A DNA stretch of 64,000 nt from a bacterium (lineage in GTDB: Bacteria; UBA8248): the NCBI GenBank assembly GCA_030922375.1, contig JAVEPB010000092.1, positions 1-64,000 on the forward strand, written 5' to 3'. Under the pieces are notes generated by a model. That model saw only the letters and a list, made by a program, of their open reading frames with translations. It searched no databases and was not told the origin of the DNA. A program made the translations under genes and the position numbers. Positions 47,448 to 57,175 of the stretch are shown here, piece by piece (positions within the stretch are counted from its first letter, which is position 1; each line of letters opens with the position of its first letter).

Positions 47448-47930
47448 ATGAAAGCACTCAAGATCGTTCCCGAGCGGTGTACGGGCTGCATGAGGTGCGA
47501 GCTGGCCTGCTCTTATATGCAAATCGGCGCCTTTCAGCCCTCTAAGTCCGTAATCCGGGTTTCGGCGTTCGAGGGTCATACGAGCTATTCACCCTACACC
47601 TGCCCCCAGTGCGACGAGGGGTGGTGTTTGACGGCCTGTCCCGTCGAGGCCATTACGATTAATTCCGCGGGCGCGAAGGATGTGATGGACACCGCGTGCG
47701 TGGGTTGTAAGCTGTGCACCATCGCGTGTCCGTACGGGACGATTTTCTACGATCCGGACCAGCACACGGCGTTCAAGTGCGATCTTTGCGGCGGGGCGCC
47801 CGCCTGCGTGGACGTGTGTCCGAGGGATGCCATCTTGTATGAGGAAGCCGAAACGGCGGATTGGGTTGGGCCGTTCGCGGCGGAGCGGGCTCACGGCCCC
47901 GGCGGGGCTCTTGCGGCGGGGGTGAAATAA
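47448..47930 (+). CDS. 4Fe-4S dicluster ferredoxin-type electron-transfer subunit (AorA-like)
   Basis: Four cysteine clusters: CTGCMRCELACSYMQ, CPQCDEGWCLTACP, CVGCKLCTIACPYG, CDLCGGAPACVDVCPRDA. Confidence 0.9.
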   Translation: MKALKIVPERCTGCMRCELACSYMQIGAFQPSKSVIRVSAFEGHTSYSPYTCPQCDEGWCLTACPVEAITINSAGAKDVMDTACVGCKLCTIACPYGTIFYDPDQHTAFKCDLCGGAPACVDVCPRDAILYEEAETADWVGPFAAERAHGPGGALAAGVK

Positions 47931-49258
47931 TGGCCAAACGTCACGTGATCGTCGGCGGGGGGACCGCCGGCTGGAATGCGATTACCACGATTCGGGAAAT
48001 CGACAGGGGAGACTCGGAGATCGTTCTGGTATCCGCCGAAAATCCCTATTCGCGGATGGTTCTTCCCTACTACCTCTCGAAGGAGATCGGCGAGGCCCAC
48101 GTCTTCACGGCGAGCGAAACCCGCCTTGAAGCGCTCGGGGTGGAGACGCGGTTTGGCCGCCGGGCGGCCAGTCTGAATCCCAACGACAACAAGCTCATCC
48201 TCGATGACGATGAAGAGATCGCCTACGACGATCTTCTGATCGCCACCGGCTCTTCGGCGGTCCGGCCGCAGGTGCCCGGGGCCGACGGCGCGAATGTTCA
48301 CAGCTTCTGGACACTCGATCAGGCGCGGGAGGTGACCGCCAGCCTCAAGCCCGGCGTGCGCGTGGCGATGGTCGGCGCGGGCTTCATCTCCTTTACGATC
48401 TTGAATGCCCTGATCAAGCGGGGCGCCGAACTCACCGTCATCGAGATTGCGCCGAGGATACTTCCCCGGATGGTGGACGATACCGGGGCCGAAATCGTTC
48501 AGGGCTGGCTCGAGGAGCGGGGCGTGAAGATTCTGGCTGGGGCTGAGATCACCTCCATCGAGGACGCCTCCGGAGGAGGAAAAATCCTCAAGCTCAAGGC
48601 CGGCGCGGACATCGAGGCCGATCTCGTGATCATGGCGACGGGAATCAAAACGAACCTTGAATGGCTTGAGGGCTCGGGGGTCGAAATGAACGGCGGCGTT
48701 GTCATCAACGATCACCTTCGTTCGAGCGAATCCAATATATACGCCGCCGGCGACGTTGCGGAGGGGCCCGAACGGGTGGGGGACGGGAAGGCGGTCCACG
48801 CCATCGAGCCCACCGCCATGCAACACGGCAGGGTGGCCGGCGCGAACATGGCCGGGGTGGACACCGCCTATGAGGGCAGCCTGCTGGTGAACATCGTCGA
48901 TGTACTCGATCTTGAGATTGCCAGTTTCGGCAACTGGAACGACGAGGAGGCCGAAGTCATTCAGGACGTTAAAAAGGACCGCCCCGCCTACCGCAAACTT
49001 CTTTTTAAAGAGAGGAGGCTCGTCGGGGCCATTCTCCTCGGGCGGACCCGGGACATCTGGGCGACGAACGACGCGGGAATGCTCAAGGGACTCATTCAGA
49101 GCGGCTGCGATCTTTCCGAGTGGAAGGAGCACCTGCGTGGCAATCCTTTCGATATCAAGCGCGCAGATCTCGCCGTGGGCGCCGCCGGGGCTCTGCTGCC
49201 GGAAACGCTTCTGGGCCGGCCCTCGGTCCCCGAGCGGGATATCGCTGTCCAACAATAG
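47930..49258 (+). CDS. FAD/NAD(P)-binding pyridine nucleotide-disulfide-type oxidoreductase (AorC-like)
   Basis: MAKRHVIVGGGTAGWNAITTIREID, LIATGSSAVRPQVPG, VRVAMVGAGFISFTILNALIKRGAELTVIE, SNIYAAGDVAEGPE; TAATG junction with ferredoxin. Confidence 0.92.
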   Translation: MAKRHVIVGGGTAGWNAITTIREIDRGDSEIVLVSAENPYSRMVLPYYLSKEIGEAHVFTASETRLEALGVETRFGRRAASLNPNDNKLILDDDEEIAYDDLLIATGSSAVRPQVPGADGANVHSFWTLDQAREVTASLKPGVRVAMVGAGFISFTILNALIKRGAELTVIEIAPRILPRMVDDTGAEIVQGWLEERGVKILAGAEITSIEDASGGGKILKLKAGADIEADLVIMATGIKTNLEWLEGSGVEMNGGVVINDHLRSSESNIYAAGDVAEGPERVGDGKAVHAIEPTAMQHGRVAGANMAGVDTAYEGSLLVNIVDVLDLEIASFGNWNDEEAEVIQDVKKDRPAYRKLLFKERRLVGAILLGRTRDIWATNDAGMLKGLIQSGCDLSEWKEHLRGNPFDIKRADLAVGAAGALLPETLLGRPSVPERDIAVQQ

Positions 49259-49288
49259 AATCGGCCATAACATCGGGAGATACCGACA

Positions 49289-51175
49289 TTGAGCGACTCA
49301 CACGCATATGCAGGGCAAATCCTGAGGGCGGATCTTTCGGCCGGTAAAACATGGGCCGATCCGTTCACGCCTGAGGACCAGCGGAAATATATCGGCGGCG
49401 CGTGCCTGGGGGCGAAAATCCTCTGGGAGGAAGTGCCCCCCGAGGTGGAATGGGATCACCCGGACAACCGCCTCGTCCTGGCCACCGGGCCGCTTGCGGG
49501 CCTTCCCGTCTGGGGCACGGGCGGGCTCACCGTTGTCACGCGGGGTGCGTTGACGGGCGGGGCCACAAATACGAACGCCAACGGTTTTTTTGGCGCCAAC
49601 CTCAAGCACTGCGGCTATGACGCCATTGTCCTCCAGGGGCGCTCGGAGGGCTGGGTGTACGTTCATATCCAAGATGGCCGGGTGGAGCTCAAGGACGCCA
49701 CCCACCTCCTGGGGAAGGACACCTGGGAGACCCAGCAGGCCCTCGAAAAAGAAATCGGTCTCAGCGGACACCAGCTCAGCGTCTATTCAATCGGTCCGGC
49801 GGGCGAGAACCTGGTGCGCTTCGCCGCCATCCAGGGCGACTACGGCCATGTGGCGAGCAAGAATGGCTGCGGGGCGGTCATGGGGTCCAAGAAGGTCAAG
49901 GCCGTGGCCATCGAGCGGGGCGACAAGGCGCTCACGGTCGCCCACCTGAAGGCGCTCTACGCCGCGGCGGACGAGATCACCCACAGCCTCCGGACCGACC
50001 CGAGCACAAAGGGTCTTTATATGTTCGGAACGCTGGGCGGGGTCCGGAACCAGATAGCGGGGGGATCGCTTCCGATTCGCAATTACACGACGAACGTATG
50101 GCCCGAGGGAGTGGATACCAAGAAATGGGAGGGACGAAGCCTCCGCGAAGGGTTCGATCACCGCGGCCATCAGTGCAACTCCTGCGGGATGTACCACTGC
50201 CACATGCAGGTGATCGCCTCGGGGGCCCACAAGGGGGAGATCGTGGATGAGCCCGAGTACGAGGGCTGGGCCGGCGCGGGCTGGGTCACCGGCGCCACCG
50301 ATCCCCAGGAGGTTTCCTGGATGAACACCCAGATCGACCGGGCCTGCGTGGACGTGAACGAGTGGGGCTGGCTCTGCGGATGGGTGATGGAATGCCAGCA
50401 GAAAGGCTACATCAGCGATAGTGACCTCGGCTTCCGGCTTGAGTGGGGGGATATCGAAGGGTCGAACCGCCTGCTTCAGATGATCAGCCGCCGCGAGGGG
50501 ATGGGCGATCTGCTGGCCGAGGGGGTGAAGCGGGCCTCGGAAAAACTCGGCGGCGAGGCGGCTGACTGCGCCATTTACACGATGAAGGGCGATTCGCCGC
50601 GCGGGCACGACCACCGCGCCCGGTGGGAGGAGATGCTGGACACCTGCACCGGCGGCGGTGGGACGCTGGACACCGCTCCCCCCGTTTTCCCGACCGAGAT
50701 GGGCATGCCGGCCCGGGTGGAGCCCCAGGACCCGGAAGCCGTTCCCAAGATGGTGGGCACCATGCGGGGGAGGCGGCATTTCGAGGATTCGTTGGGCATT
50801 TGCGCTTTCACCTCCCGTACCCGGCTGGATATTCTCTGCCGCTCGGTCGAGGCCGCGACGGGCTGGGACATCCGGCGCGAGGAGGCGATGAATCTGGGCC
50901 GCCGCTCGGCGGCCTTGATGCGCGCCTTCAACCTGCGTTGCGGCATCGGGCCCGAGCTCGAGCGGCCCTCGAAGCGCTACGGCTCGACGCCCGTGGATGG
51001 CCCGGTGAAAGGAGTATCCATCATGGACCAATGGGAAAAAATGCTTGATATTTGGTATGAGACCGTCGGCTACGACCGGGCGACGGGCCGGCCTACCGCC
51101 GAGACGCTGACGGAGCTGGGTCTCGAAGAGTTGATCGAGCCTCTCTGGGGCGAGGGAGCGGCGGCCAGGACATAA
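49289..51175 (+). CDS. Aldehyde:ferredoxin oxidoreductase family (tungsten/molybdopterin)
   Basis: YIGGACLGAKILWEEV, LATGPLAGLPVWGTGGLTVVTRGALTGGATNTNANGFFGANLKHCGYDAIVLQG, ASKNGCGAVMGSKKVKAVAI; 628 aa. Confidence 0.94.
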   Translation: MSDSHAYAGQILRADLSAGKTWADPFTPEDQRKYIGGACLGAKILWEEVPPEVEWDHPDNRLVLATGPLAGLPVWGTGGLTVVTRGALTGGATNTNANGFFGANLKHCGYDAIVLQGRSEGWVYVHIQDGRVELKDATHLLGKDTWETQQALEKEIGLSGHQLSVYSIGPAGENLVRFAAIQGDYGHVASKNGCGAVMGSKKVKAVAIERGDKALTVAHLKALYAAADEITHSLRTDPSTKGLYMFGTLGGVRNQIAGGSLPIRNYTTNVWPEGVDTKKWEGRSLREGFDHRGHQCNSCGMYHCHMQVIASGAHKGEIVDEPEYEGWAGAGWVTGATDPQEVSWMNTQIDRACVDVNEWGWLCGWVMECQQKGYISDSDLGFRLEWGDIEGSNRLLQMISRREGMGDLLAEGVKRASEKLGGEAADCAIYTMKGDSPRGHDHRARWEEMLDTCTGGGGTLDTAPPVFPTEMGMPARVEPQDPEAVPKMVGTMRGRRHFEDSLGICAFTSRTRLDILCRSVEAATGWDIRREEAMNLGRRSAALMRAFNLRCGIGPELERPSKRYGSTPVDGPVKGVSIMDQWEKMLDIWYETVGYDRATGRPTAETLTELGLEELIEPLWGEGAAART

Positions 51176-51215
51176 TGGGGGCGTCCGAAATTCATGCGCC
51201 TGCCGGGAGACAACC

Positions 51216-51530
51216 GTGAGCGCGGACAAGCCGAGCGTCAATATCGAATTCCTCGCCTGGGCGACGGTGTTCGTCGGCGGTGACGGGAGCGAGAGCCGGG
51301 AGTTCGTCGAAGATATTCGGCCCGGCGATACGTTACGGGCCGTCCTTAAGCGCCTCAGCCGCCGCTACCGCGATCTCGACAAAGCGCTCTGGGATCGGGG
51401 CTCGGACGCCCTCAGCGAGCACATCGAGATCGCCGTGAACGACGCCCTGCTGGGGATCAATCACACGCTCGAGAGCGGGGTGAAGGACGGGGACCGGATC
51501 ATTCTCATGGGACAATACATGGGAGGATGA
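51216..51530 (+). CDS. MoaD/ThiS-like sulfur-carrier protein
   Basis: Beta-grasp-like small protein ending VKDGDRIILMGQYMGG, with terminal Gly-Gly; immediately after AOR. Confidence 0.85.
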   Translation: MSADKPSVNIEFLAWATVFVGGDGSESREFVEDIRPGDTLRAVLKRLSRRYRDLDKALWDRGSDALSEHIEIAVNDALLGINHTLESGVKDGDRIILMGQYMGG

Positions 51531-51589
51531 GGTTTCAGGCAAGCGAGTGGGGGCCAACCAAGCGGCCCCCGAGCGAACGGCTGATAAGC

Positions 51590-51619
51590 GCGCGTCCCCG
51601 AGGGACGCGCCTTTTTTTT
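51590..51619. terminator. Intrinsic terminator closing the AOR cluster
   Basis: GCGCGTCCC-CGA-GGGACGCGC followed by CTTTTTTTT; second GGGGGCC...GGCCCCC hairpin just upstream (51549-51570). Confidence 0.85.
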
Positions 51620-51628
51620 GAATCGCTC

Positions 51629-53026
51629 TCAGTCGAGCGAGGTTTCGCCCAGCTCTTTCAGGAAGGTCTTGAACCACCATTCGGCGCTGTGGCGGACAAC
51701 TTTTTCCAGTAGAATTTCGTGCCGCTCGACCCGCTCCTGGAGCGGCATCGAGAGGGCCCGAGCGATCCCGTCGGCGACATCTTCCGGCAGGTAGGGATTG
51801 ACAATCACCGCCTCGGTCAGGTCCTCGGCCGCGCCCGTGAATTTGCTCAGGACGAGGACGCCGGGGTCTTCCGGGTCTTGTGCCGCGATATATTCTTTCG
51901 CAACGAGGTTCATGCCGTCGCGGAGGGGGGTGACGAGGCAAGCGTGGGCCTCGCGGTAAAAGACGCTGAGCCGATCGTGGGGGTAGGAGCGGTAGAAATA
52001 CCGGATCGGAACCCAGTCGTGCTCGGCGAATTCACCGTTGATGCGGCCCACGATGCTTTCCACGGATTTTTTTTGATCGATATATTCGGGAACTTCGCTG
52101 CGCGAGGGGGCGCATATCTGAAACATGCATACCTTGCTCCGGTATTCAGGGTGGTGTTGGAGCAGCGCCTCGAACGAGAGAATCCGCTGCGGTATCCCCT
52201 TGGTGTAGTCGAGACGGTCCACCCCGAGGATGATCTGCGCGTCGCCCGCCTCTTCCTGAAGCCCGCGCCTGCGGCGGCCTGACTGGGTTTTCGCGGCCCC
52301 AGGTTCGAAGCGCTCTGGGTCCACGCCGATCGGGATCATGTGCACACGCTGCTTGCGCCCGCCGGCCCGGAGGTATTTTCCGTCCCATGAAGAGTCGATG
52401 AGGCGTTGGCTCGTATAGACGTAGTTGTCACGGTAGGTCCGGGTGTGGAGGCCGACGAGATCGTAATCCATCATGCCCTCCAGGACCTCTTCGGGCTCCG
52501 GAAGAATTTGCCAGGTTACGTACGAGGGAAACGGAATATGGAGGAAAAAGCCGATAGGCCCTTCGTGTCCCAGCCGTCTGAGCTCCCGGCCGAGGAGGAA
52601 AAGATGATAGTCGTTCACCCAGACTGAATCGTTTTTCTTTAGGTAAGGCATTAGCTCCTGGGCGAAACGTGCGTTGACCAGATTGTAGGCGAGATTTTCC
52701 TCCCGGTGCAGCTGCACCTCGCTATGAAAACTGTGAAGCAGGGGCCATAGCACCCGGTTGCAGAATCCGTTGTAGTAGGAATTGATCTCGCGCCTGGTGA
52801 GGTCGAACCCGACGATTTGAGTTTCTTCGAAACTCCACGATGCGTTTTTTTTCTTCTCTCCCTGTCTGGATTTTCCGCTCCACCCGAACCAGACCCCTCC
52901 CCCGCTGAGCTCGAGCGCCGAGATCAGGGCGGAAACCAGCCCGCCGACGCTTTCTTTTCGGGAGCGCGGGGAGTCCTTCTCAGGGAGGGGTGGCAGACGA
53001 TTGGAGACGACGACAAGTTTGCTCAT
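51629..53026 (-). CDS. otsA: Trehalose-6-phosphate synthase / GT20 glycosyltransferase
   Basis: [91 protein letters not shown]. Confidence 0.93.
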   Translation of the reverse strand: MSKLVVVSNRLPPLPEKDSPRSRKESVGGLVSALISALELSGGGVWFGWSGKSRQGEKKKNASWSFEETQIVGFDLTRREINSYYNGFCNRVLWPLLHSFHSEVQLHREENLAYNLVNARFAQELMPYLKKNDSVWVNDYHLFLLGRELRRLGHEGPIGFFLHIPFPSYVTWQILPEPEEVLEGMMDYDLVGLHTRTYRDNYVYTSQRLIDSSWDGKYLRAGGRKQRVHMIPIGVDPERFEPGAAKTQSGRRRRGLQEEAGDAQIILGVDRLDYTKGIPQRILSFEALLQHHPEYRSKVCMFQICAPSRSEVPEYIDQKKSVESIVGRINGEFAEHDWVPIRYFYRSYPHDRLSVFYREAHACLVTPLRDGMNLVAKEYIAAQDPEDPGVLVLSKFTGAAEDLTEAVIVNPYLPEDVADGIARALSMPLQERVERHEILLEKVVRHSAEWWFKTFLKELGETSLD

Positions 53027-53341
53027 GGGCGGTGTTCCTCGCAGGTGCGTGCTGCCTGGAGGACTCCACGGTGGCTCAGCCCCAAAAGGCCGCCGCCGGG
53101 GTGCGGCAATCAACCGATTGAGACAATATCCTCAATCAGTCTCTTATTCTGACATGAACGAAGGGCCCCGCCAAGGGAGCGGATTGAGGTAAGGACCGAT
53201 TCGGTTTGCGCGGCCAGATCCCTCCGGAGAGAATTGACGCCGGATGGGCACTTTGTTAGCGTCCGCCTTTCCAGGGGTAATTCCTCTCGTCAATGTTTTT
53301 CGTCCCGAATGGCCGCCCCACAGAAATCCGGAGGTTTTTTC

Positions 53342-54598
53342 ATGGTTTCCGCTCTAGAAATGATGGACCCCGAAATTTTTGGCGCGATGGAAAAAGAAAC
53401 CACCCGGCAGGGGGACGAACTCGAACTCATCGCTTCCGAGAATTACGTTAGCGCCGCGGTCATGGAAGCGGCCGGCGGCACCATGACGAACAAATACGCC
53501 GAGGGCCTGCCCGGAAAGCGCTACTACGGCGGCTGCGAATTCGTGGACATCGCCGAGTCCCTGGCCATTGAGCGCGCCAAGGCCCTATTCGGCATGGATC
53601 ACGCCTCGGTTCAGCCCCATAGCGGAGCGCAGGCCAACGCCGCGGTCTATTTTGGTCTCCTCGAGCCGGGAGACACGATTCTGGGCATGAACCTCTCTCA
53701 TGGCGGCCACCTGACTCACGGCCACCCGGTCACGTTTTCGGGGAGATGGTTTAATGTCGTTGCCTACGGCGTTGATCCCGAGAACCACGTCATTGACTTC
53801 GAGGAAGTCGAGAAACAGGCCAAGGAGCACAGGCCGAAGATGATTATCGTGGGCGCGAGCGCCTACCCGCGATCCATCGACTACCAAAGGTTTCGCCAGA
53901 TTGCCGACGAGGTGGATGCGGTGGTCATGGCCGATATCGCCCATATCGCCGGGCTTATCGTCGCGGACGCGCACCCCTCGCCCGCCGGGCACGCCCACAT
54001 TGTCACCACCACCACCCACAAGACACTTCGCGGCCCCCGGGGGGGCATCATCCTCGCCGACGAGGAACACGCCGCCGCCATGAGCAAGGCGGTTTTTCCG
54101 GGAATGCAGGGCGGTCCGCTGATGCACATCATCGCGGCGAAGGCGGTGGCGCTCAAGGAAGCCGCGTCCGACGGGTTTCGCGGCTATGCCGCCCAGATTG
54201 TTAAAAACGCCAAGGCGCTGGCGGAGACGCTAAAAGGAAGAGGGGTTCAGATGGTGTCGGGCGGAACGGACAATCACCTGCTTCTGCTCGACCTGCGCGA
54301 AGCCGGCTTCAGCGGACGAAAAGCGGAGGGCGCTCTCGGCCGCGCCGGGATCACGGTCAACAAAAACGCGATTCCCTTCGATACCCGAAAGCCGACGCTC
54401 ACCAGCGGAATCCGGATAGGAACGCCCGCCCTGACCTCGCGGAAGATGAAGGAGCCCGATATGCAGGTGATCGGCGGCTGGATCGCCGATATCTTGAGCG
54501 ATGTCGGGAACGAAGACCTCACCGCTTCCGTCCGCGCGGATGTCCGGGAACTCTGCGCGAAATTCCCCATGGGGCCGGGCGGCGCAAGACCGGAGTGA
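53342..54598 (+). CDS. glyA: Serine hydroxymethyltransferase
   Basis: [81 protein letters not shown]. Confidence 0.96.
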   Translation: MVSALEMMDPEIFGAMEKETTRQGDELELIASENYVSAAVMEAAGGTMTNKYAEGLPGKRYYGGCEFVDIAESLAIERAKALFGMDHASVQPHSGAQANAAVYFGLLEPGDTILGMNLSHGGHLTHGHPVTFSGRWFNVVAYGVDPENHVIDFEEVEKQAKEHRPKMIIVGASAYPRSIDYQRFRQIADEVDAVVMADIAHIAGLIVADAHPSPAGHAHIVTTTTHKTLRGPRGGIILADEEHAAAMSKAVFPGMQGGPLMHIIAAKAVALKEAASDGFRGYAAQIVKNAKALAETLKGRGVQMVSGGTDNHLLLLDLREAGFSGRKAEGALGRAGITVNKNAIPFDTRKPTLTSGIRIGTPALTSRKMKEPDMQVIGGWIADILSDVGNEDLTASVRADVRELCAKFPMGPGGARPE

Positions 54599-54683
54599 TC
54601 CGGAACTTTTCCGGGCGCATTTTTCGCAGATTAATCCGCACCTTCCGGGCTTCGGCGTATTCCTGCCGTCCCTCGTATTCCGT

Positions 54684-56102
54684 CTAGTCTCCGTATGGCG
54701 CCATTTGGAAGCGAACCGCGCCCGCCTTCTCCAACTGGTGAACCGCCGCGATGGTTTTGTGATCGTGAAGCGGCGGGCCGATGAGTTGGGCTCCGAGCGG
54801 TAGATGACTATCGCTGAAGCCGACCGGAAATGAAGTGGAAGGAAACCCCAGGAAGTTGATATGCCGGGTCAGGGCGATCAAGTGGCCCCGCGCGGGGTAT
54901 TCCTTTCCGGCGATGGTGACCGTTTTCGCCGACCGGAGCGGCGCCGGCATCGGCGTCGCAGCGGCCAGGACAATATCCACCTTTCCGAAAACCTCCTTGA
55001 GCACCCGGGCCGTCCACTGCGAGCGGAACCGCTGGGCCTGGATATAGGTGGGCGCGGGGACGAAAAATCCGATCAGCAGCCGCTCGAGCACCATCGGGTC
55101 GTAATCGTCCGGTCGCGCACGGACATCCTTTTCGTGAAAGGCCGAAGCCTCGGACATCATGAAATTCGTGGCCGTATCGTAGGCGGTTTCGAGATCGGGA
55201 ATGTCCACCTCGATAACCCGGGCTCCCGCGTCGGCCAGGGCCCGGGCGGTTTCCTCGACGGCCTCGACCACGGCGGGGTCCGACTGATCGGAGTAGTAGC
55301 TTCGCGCGTGGCCGACCCGGACTCCCTTGAGCGGCGCGTCCAGGGCCCCGATGAAGTCGGGAGCCTCGACCTGGAGCGAACTGGGGTCCTCGGGGTCCGG
55401 GCCCGCGATGGCGGACATCATCAGGGCGCAATCCTCAGCGGTGGCCGCCAGGGGGCCGAAGCTGTCCAGCGACCATGAAAGCGGAAAACAGGCCGCCTTG
55501 GTCACCAGCCCGAAGGTGGGTTTGTGGCCGACGGCTCCACAGAGGGATGCGGGAATCCGGATCGAGCCGCCCGTATCCGAGCCGATGGTGATGGAGGCCT
55601 GCCCGGTTAAGACGGCGTTGGCCGAGCCTCCGCTGGAGCCGCCCGAGACCCGCTCCGGATCCCAGGGGTTCTTCTGGTCGCCGTAGTGGGGGTTGTGGCC
55701 GGAGGGGCCGAAGGCGAATTCGTGAAGATTGAGTTTTCCCAGGATAACCGCCCCCGCTTCCCTGATCATCCGGGTGAGCGGAGCGTCCCCGGTGGCCACG
55801 TTGTCGCGGTAGATCAGGCTTCCGGCGGTGGTGCGGAGTCCGGCCACGTCGATGAGGTCCTTCAGACCGACCGGAACGCCCAGGAGCGGCCCCTGCGCGG
55901 AACCCGCCGCAACGCTTCGATCAACCCGGCGGGCCTCGCTCAGCGCGCCTTCACGGTCCAGGGTGATCCAGGTGTTAATGTCCGGCCCGATTTTTTCGGC
56001 GCGCTCGAGAAATGCTTCAACCGCCTCGAGCGCGGAGATTTTCTTCGCCCGGATTTGCCGGGCGAGTGCGGCCGCCGGCAGGCGCGTGATGTCATTCGCC
56101 AT
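54684..56102 (-). CDS. Amidase signature family (GatA-like)
   Basis: GVPVGLKDLIDVAGLRTTAGS, GGSSGGSANAVLTGQASITIGSDTGGSIRIPASLCGAVGHKPTFGLV (Ser-cisSer-Lys signature). Confidence 0.93.
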   Translation of the reverse strand: MANDITRLPAAALARQIRAKKISALEAVEAFLERAEKIGPDINTWITLDREGALSEARRVDRSVAAGSAQGPLLGVPVGLKDLIDVAGLRTTAGSLIYRDNVATGDAPLTRMIREAGAVILGKLNLHEFAFGPSGHNPHYGDQKNPWDPERVSGGSSGGSANAVLTGQASITIGSDTGGSIRIPASLCGAVGHKPTFGLVTKAACFPLSWSLDSFGPLAATAEDCALMMSAIAGPDPEDPSSLQVEAPDFIGALDAPLKGVRVGHARSYYSDQSDPAVVEAVEETARALADAGARVIEVDIPDLETAYDTATNFMMSEASAFHEKDVRARPDDYDPMVLERLLIGFFVPAPTYIQAQRFRSQWTARVLKEVFGKVDIVLAAATPMPAPLRSAKTVTIAGKEYPARGHLIALTRHINFLGFPSTSFPVGFSDSHLPLGAQLIGPPLHDHKTIAAVHQLEKAGAVRFQMAPYGD

Positions 56103-56292
56103 GGCCCGGGCTCCTCAGGATGGCGCGGTGGCCCATCGGCTCCGAGCCGGGCGCCAGGCCGGCCACGGCCTGATCGTTGGCCCGGTCGAGAGTCTCCAGA
56201 AGCGCGGCGAGGCCGGCTCGCCGATCGGCGTTCAGCGGTTTTCCGAATATTTCTTGGTGGCGGCGCGAAATTTCTTCGTCGGAAACGGACAC
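56092..56292 (-). CDS. Small 66-aa protein overlapping the amidase start
   Basis: MSVSDEEISRRHQEIFGKPLNADRRAGLAALLETLDRANDQAVAGLAPGSEPMGHRAILRSPGHGE; stop overlaps amidase start by 11 nt. Confidence 0.6.
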   Translation of the reverse strand: MSVSDEEISRRHQEIFGKPLNADRRAGLAALLETLDRANDQAVAGLAPGSEPMGHRAILRSPGHGE

Positions 56293-56501
56293 GAGACATT
56301 CTCCGTGAATTGAGGGTTTAAACCGGAATTTGAAAAAATATACTAGCTTGTCCTTTCCGCCGGACGCAAATCTCGGGCGACTTTCTCAAAGGCCCGGCTT
56401 TAAGCCCGGCCATGGGTTCCAGCCTTGAGCTCTAGCCTTGAATCCCGGCCATGAAAGGTGGAAAATCACCTCATCGATTCGGTCCGCCCCGGGAATTTGA
56501 A

Positions 56502-57149
56502 ATGCTCCATGCTGGGTTGATCCGGCGCGCCGGTCCGCTGGCGTTGGCGGGAATTTTGGTTTTTCTCCTCGGGGGATGCACCTATGTCCTCAAGGAGACT
56601 TTCACCCGCGGGCTTCAGGACAGAACCGGTGACGAGCAGCTGGAAGACGCCCGGATAGATGTGGTTTTCACCGAAAAAATCAACAAGATGAACGCGGACC
56701 TGATCTACGACGTTTTCATCGATGTTTGGAAGGGGCGGGTCATGCTGACGGGGGTGGTGGACGACCCCGGGCTGATCCCGGCCCTTTCCCGGCTGGCGGG
56801 CGAAGACGTTCATGCAAGGGCCGTTTATAACGAGATCCAGGTTGTGCCGCGGAGGGAAAAGGGGGTTTTAGAGAACACCCTCTCGCCTCTCCAGAAGCTC
56901 AAAGATATGTTTATCGAACTGGATGTCAAAACAAAACTTTTTTCGGACGAAAACGTGAAGTCGGTCAATTATCATCTGCGCTCGGTGCTGAACCGGGTCT
57001 ACGTCATCGGGCGCTCCGGAAGCGCCGGGGAGCGCCGCCTCGTGATCCGGCACATATGGGAGACGCAGGGCGTCAAGAGCGTGAAGGAATTTATCGAAAC
57101 CGCGCCGCCGGCCCGGGCGAAGTCCACCGCCGGTCTGACGCGGAACTGA
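56502..57149 (+). CDS. BON-domain lipoprotein (DolP/YraP-like)
   Basis: GPLALAGILVFLLGGCTYVLKE lipobox; VWKGRVMLTGVVDDPGLIPALSRLAGEDVHARAVYNEIQV and SVLNRVYVIGRSGSAGERRLVIRHIWETQGVKSVKEFIE (two BON-like repeats). Confidence 0.85.
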   Translation: MLHAGLIRRAGPLALAGILVFLLGGCTYVLKETFTRGLQDRTGDEQLEDARIDVVFTEKINKMNADLIYDVFIDVWKGRVMLTGVVDDPGLIPALSRLAGEDVHARAVYNEIQVVPRREKGVLENTLSPLQKLKDMFIELDVKTKLFSDENVKSVNYHLRSVLNRVYVIGRSGSAGERRLVIRHIWETQGVKSVKEFIETAPPARAKSTAGLTRN

Positions 57150-57175
57150 ACCAACCATTCATTATTGGAATTTTA

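Noticed and set aside
47891-49273. 460-aa minus-strand ORF opposite the FAD oxidoreductase
   Set aside because: Shadow of a confident Rossmann-fold gene.
49787-51241. 484-aa minus-strand ORF opposite the AOR gene
   Set aside because: Shadow ORF; His/Pro/Arg-rich composition typical of antisense GC-rich frames.
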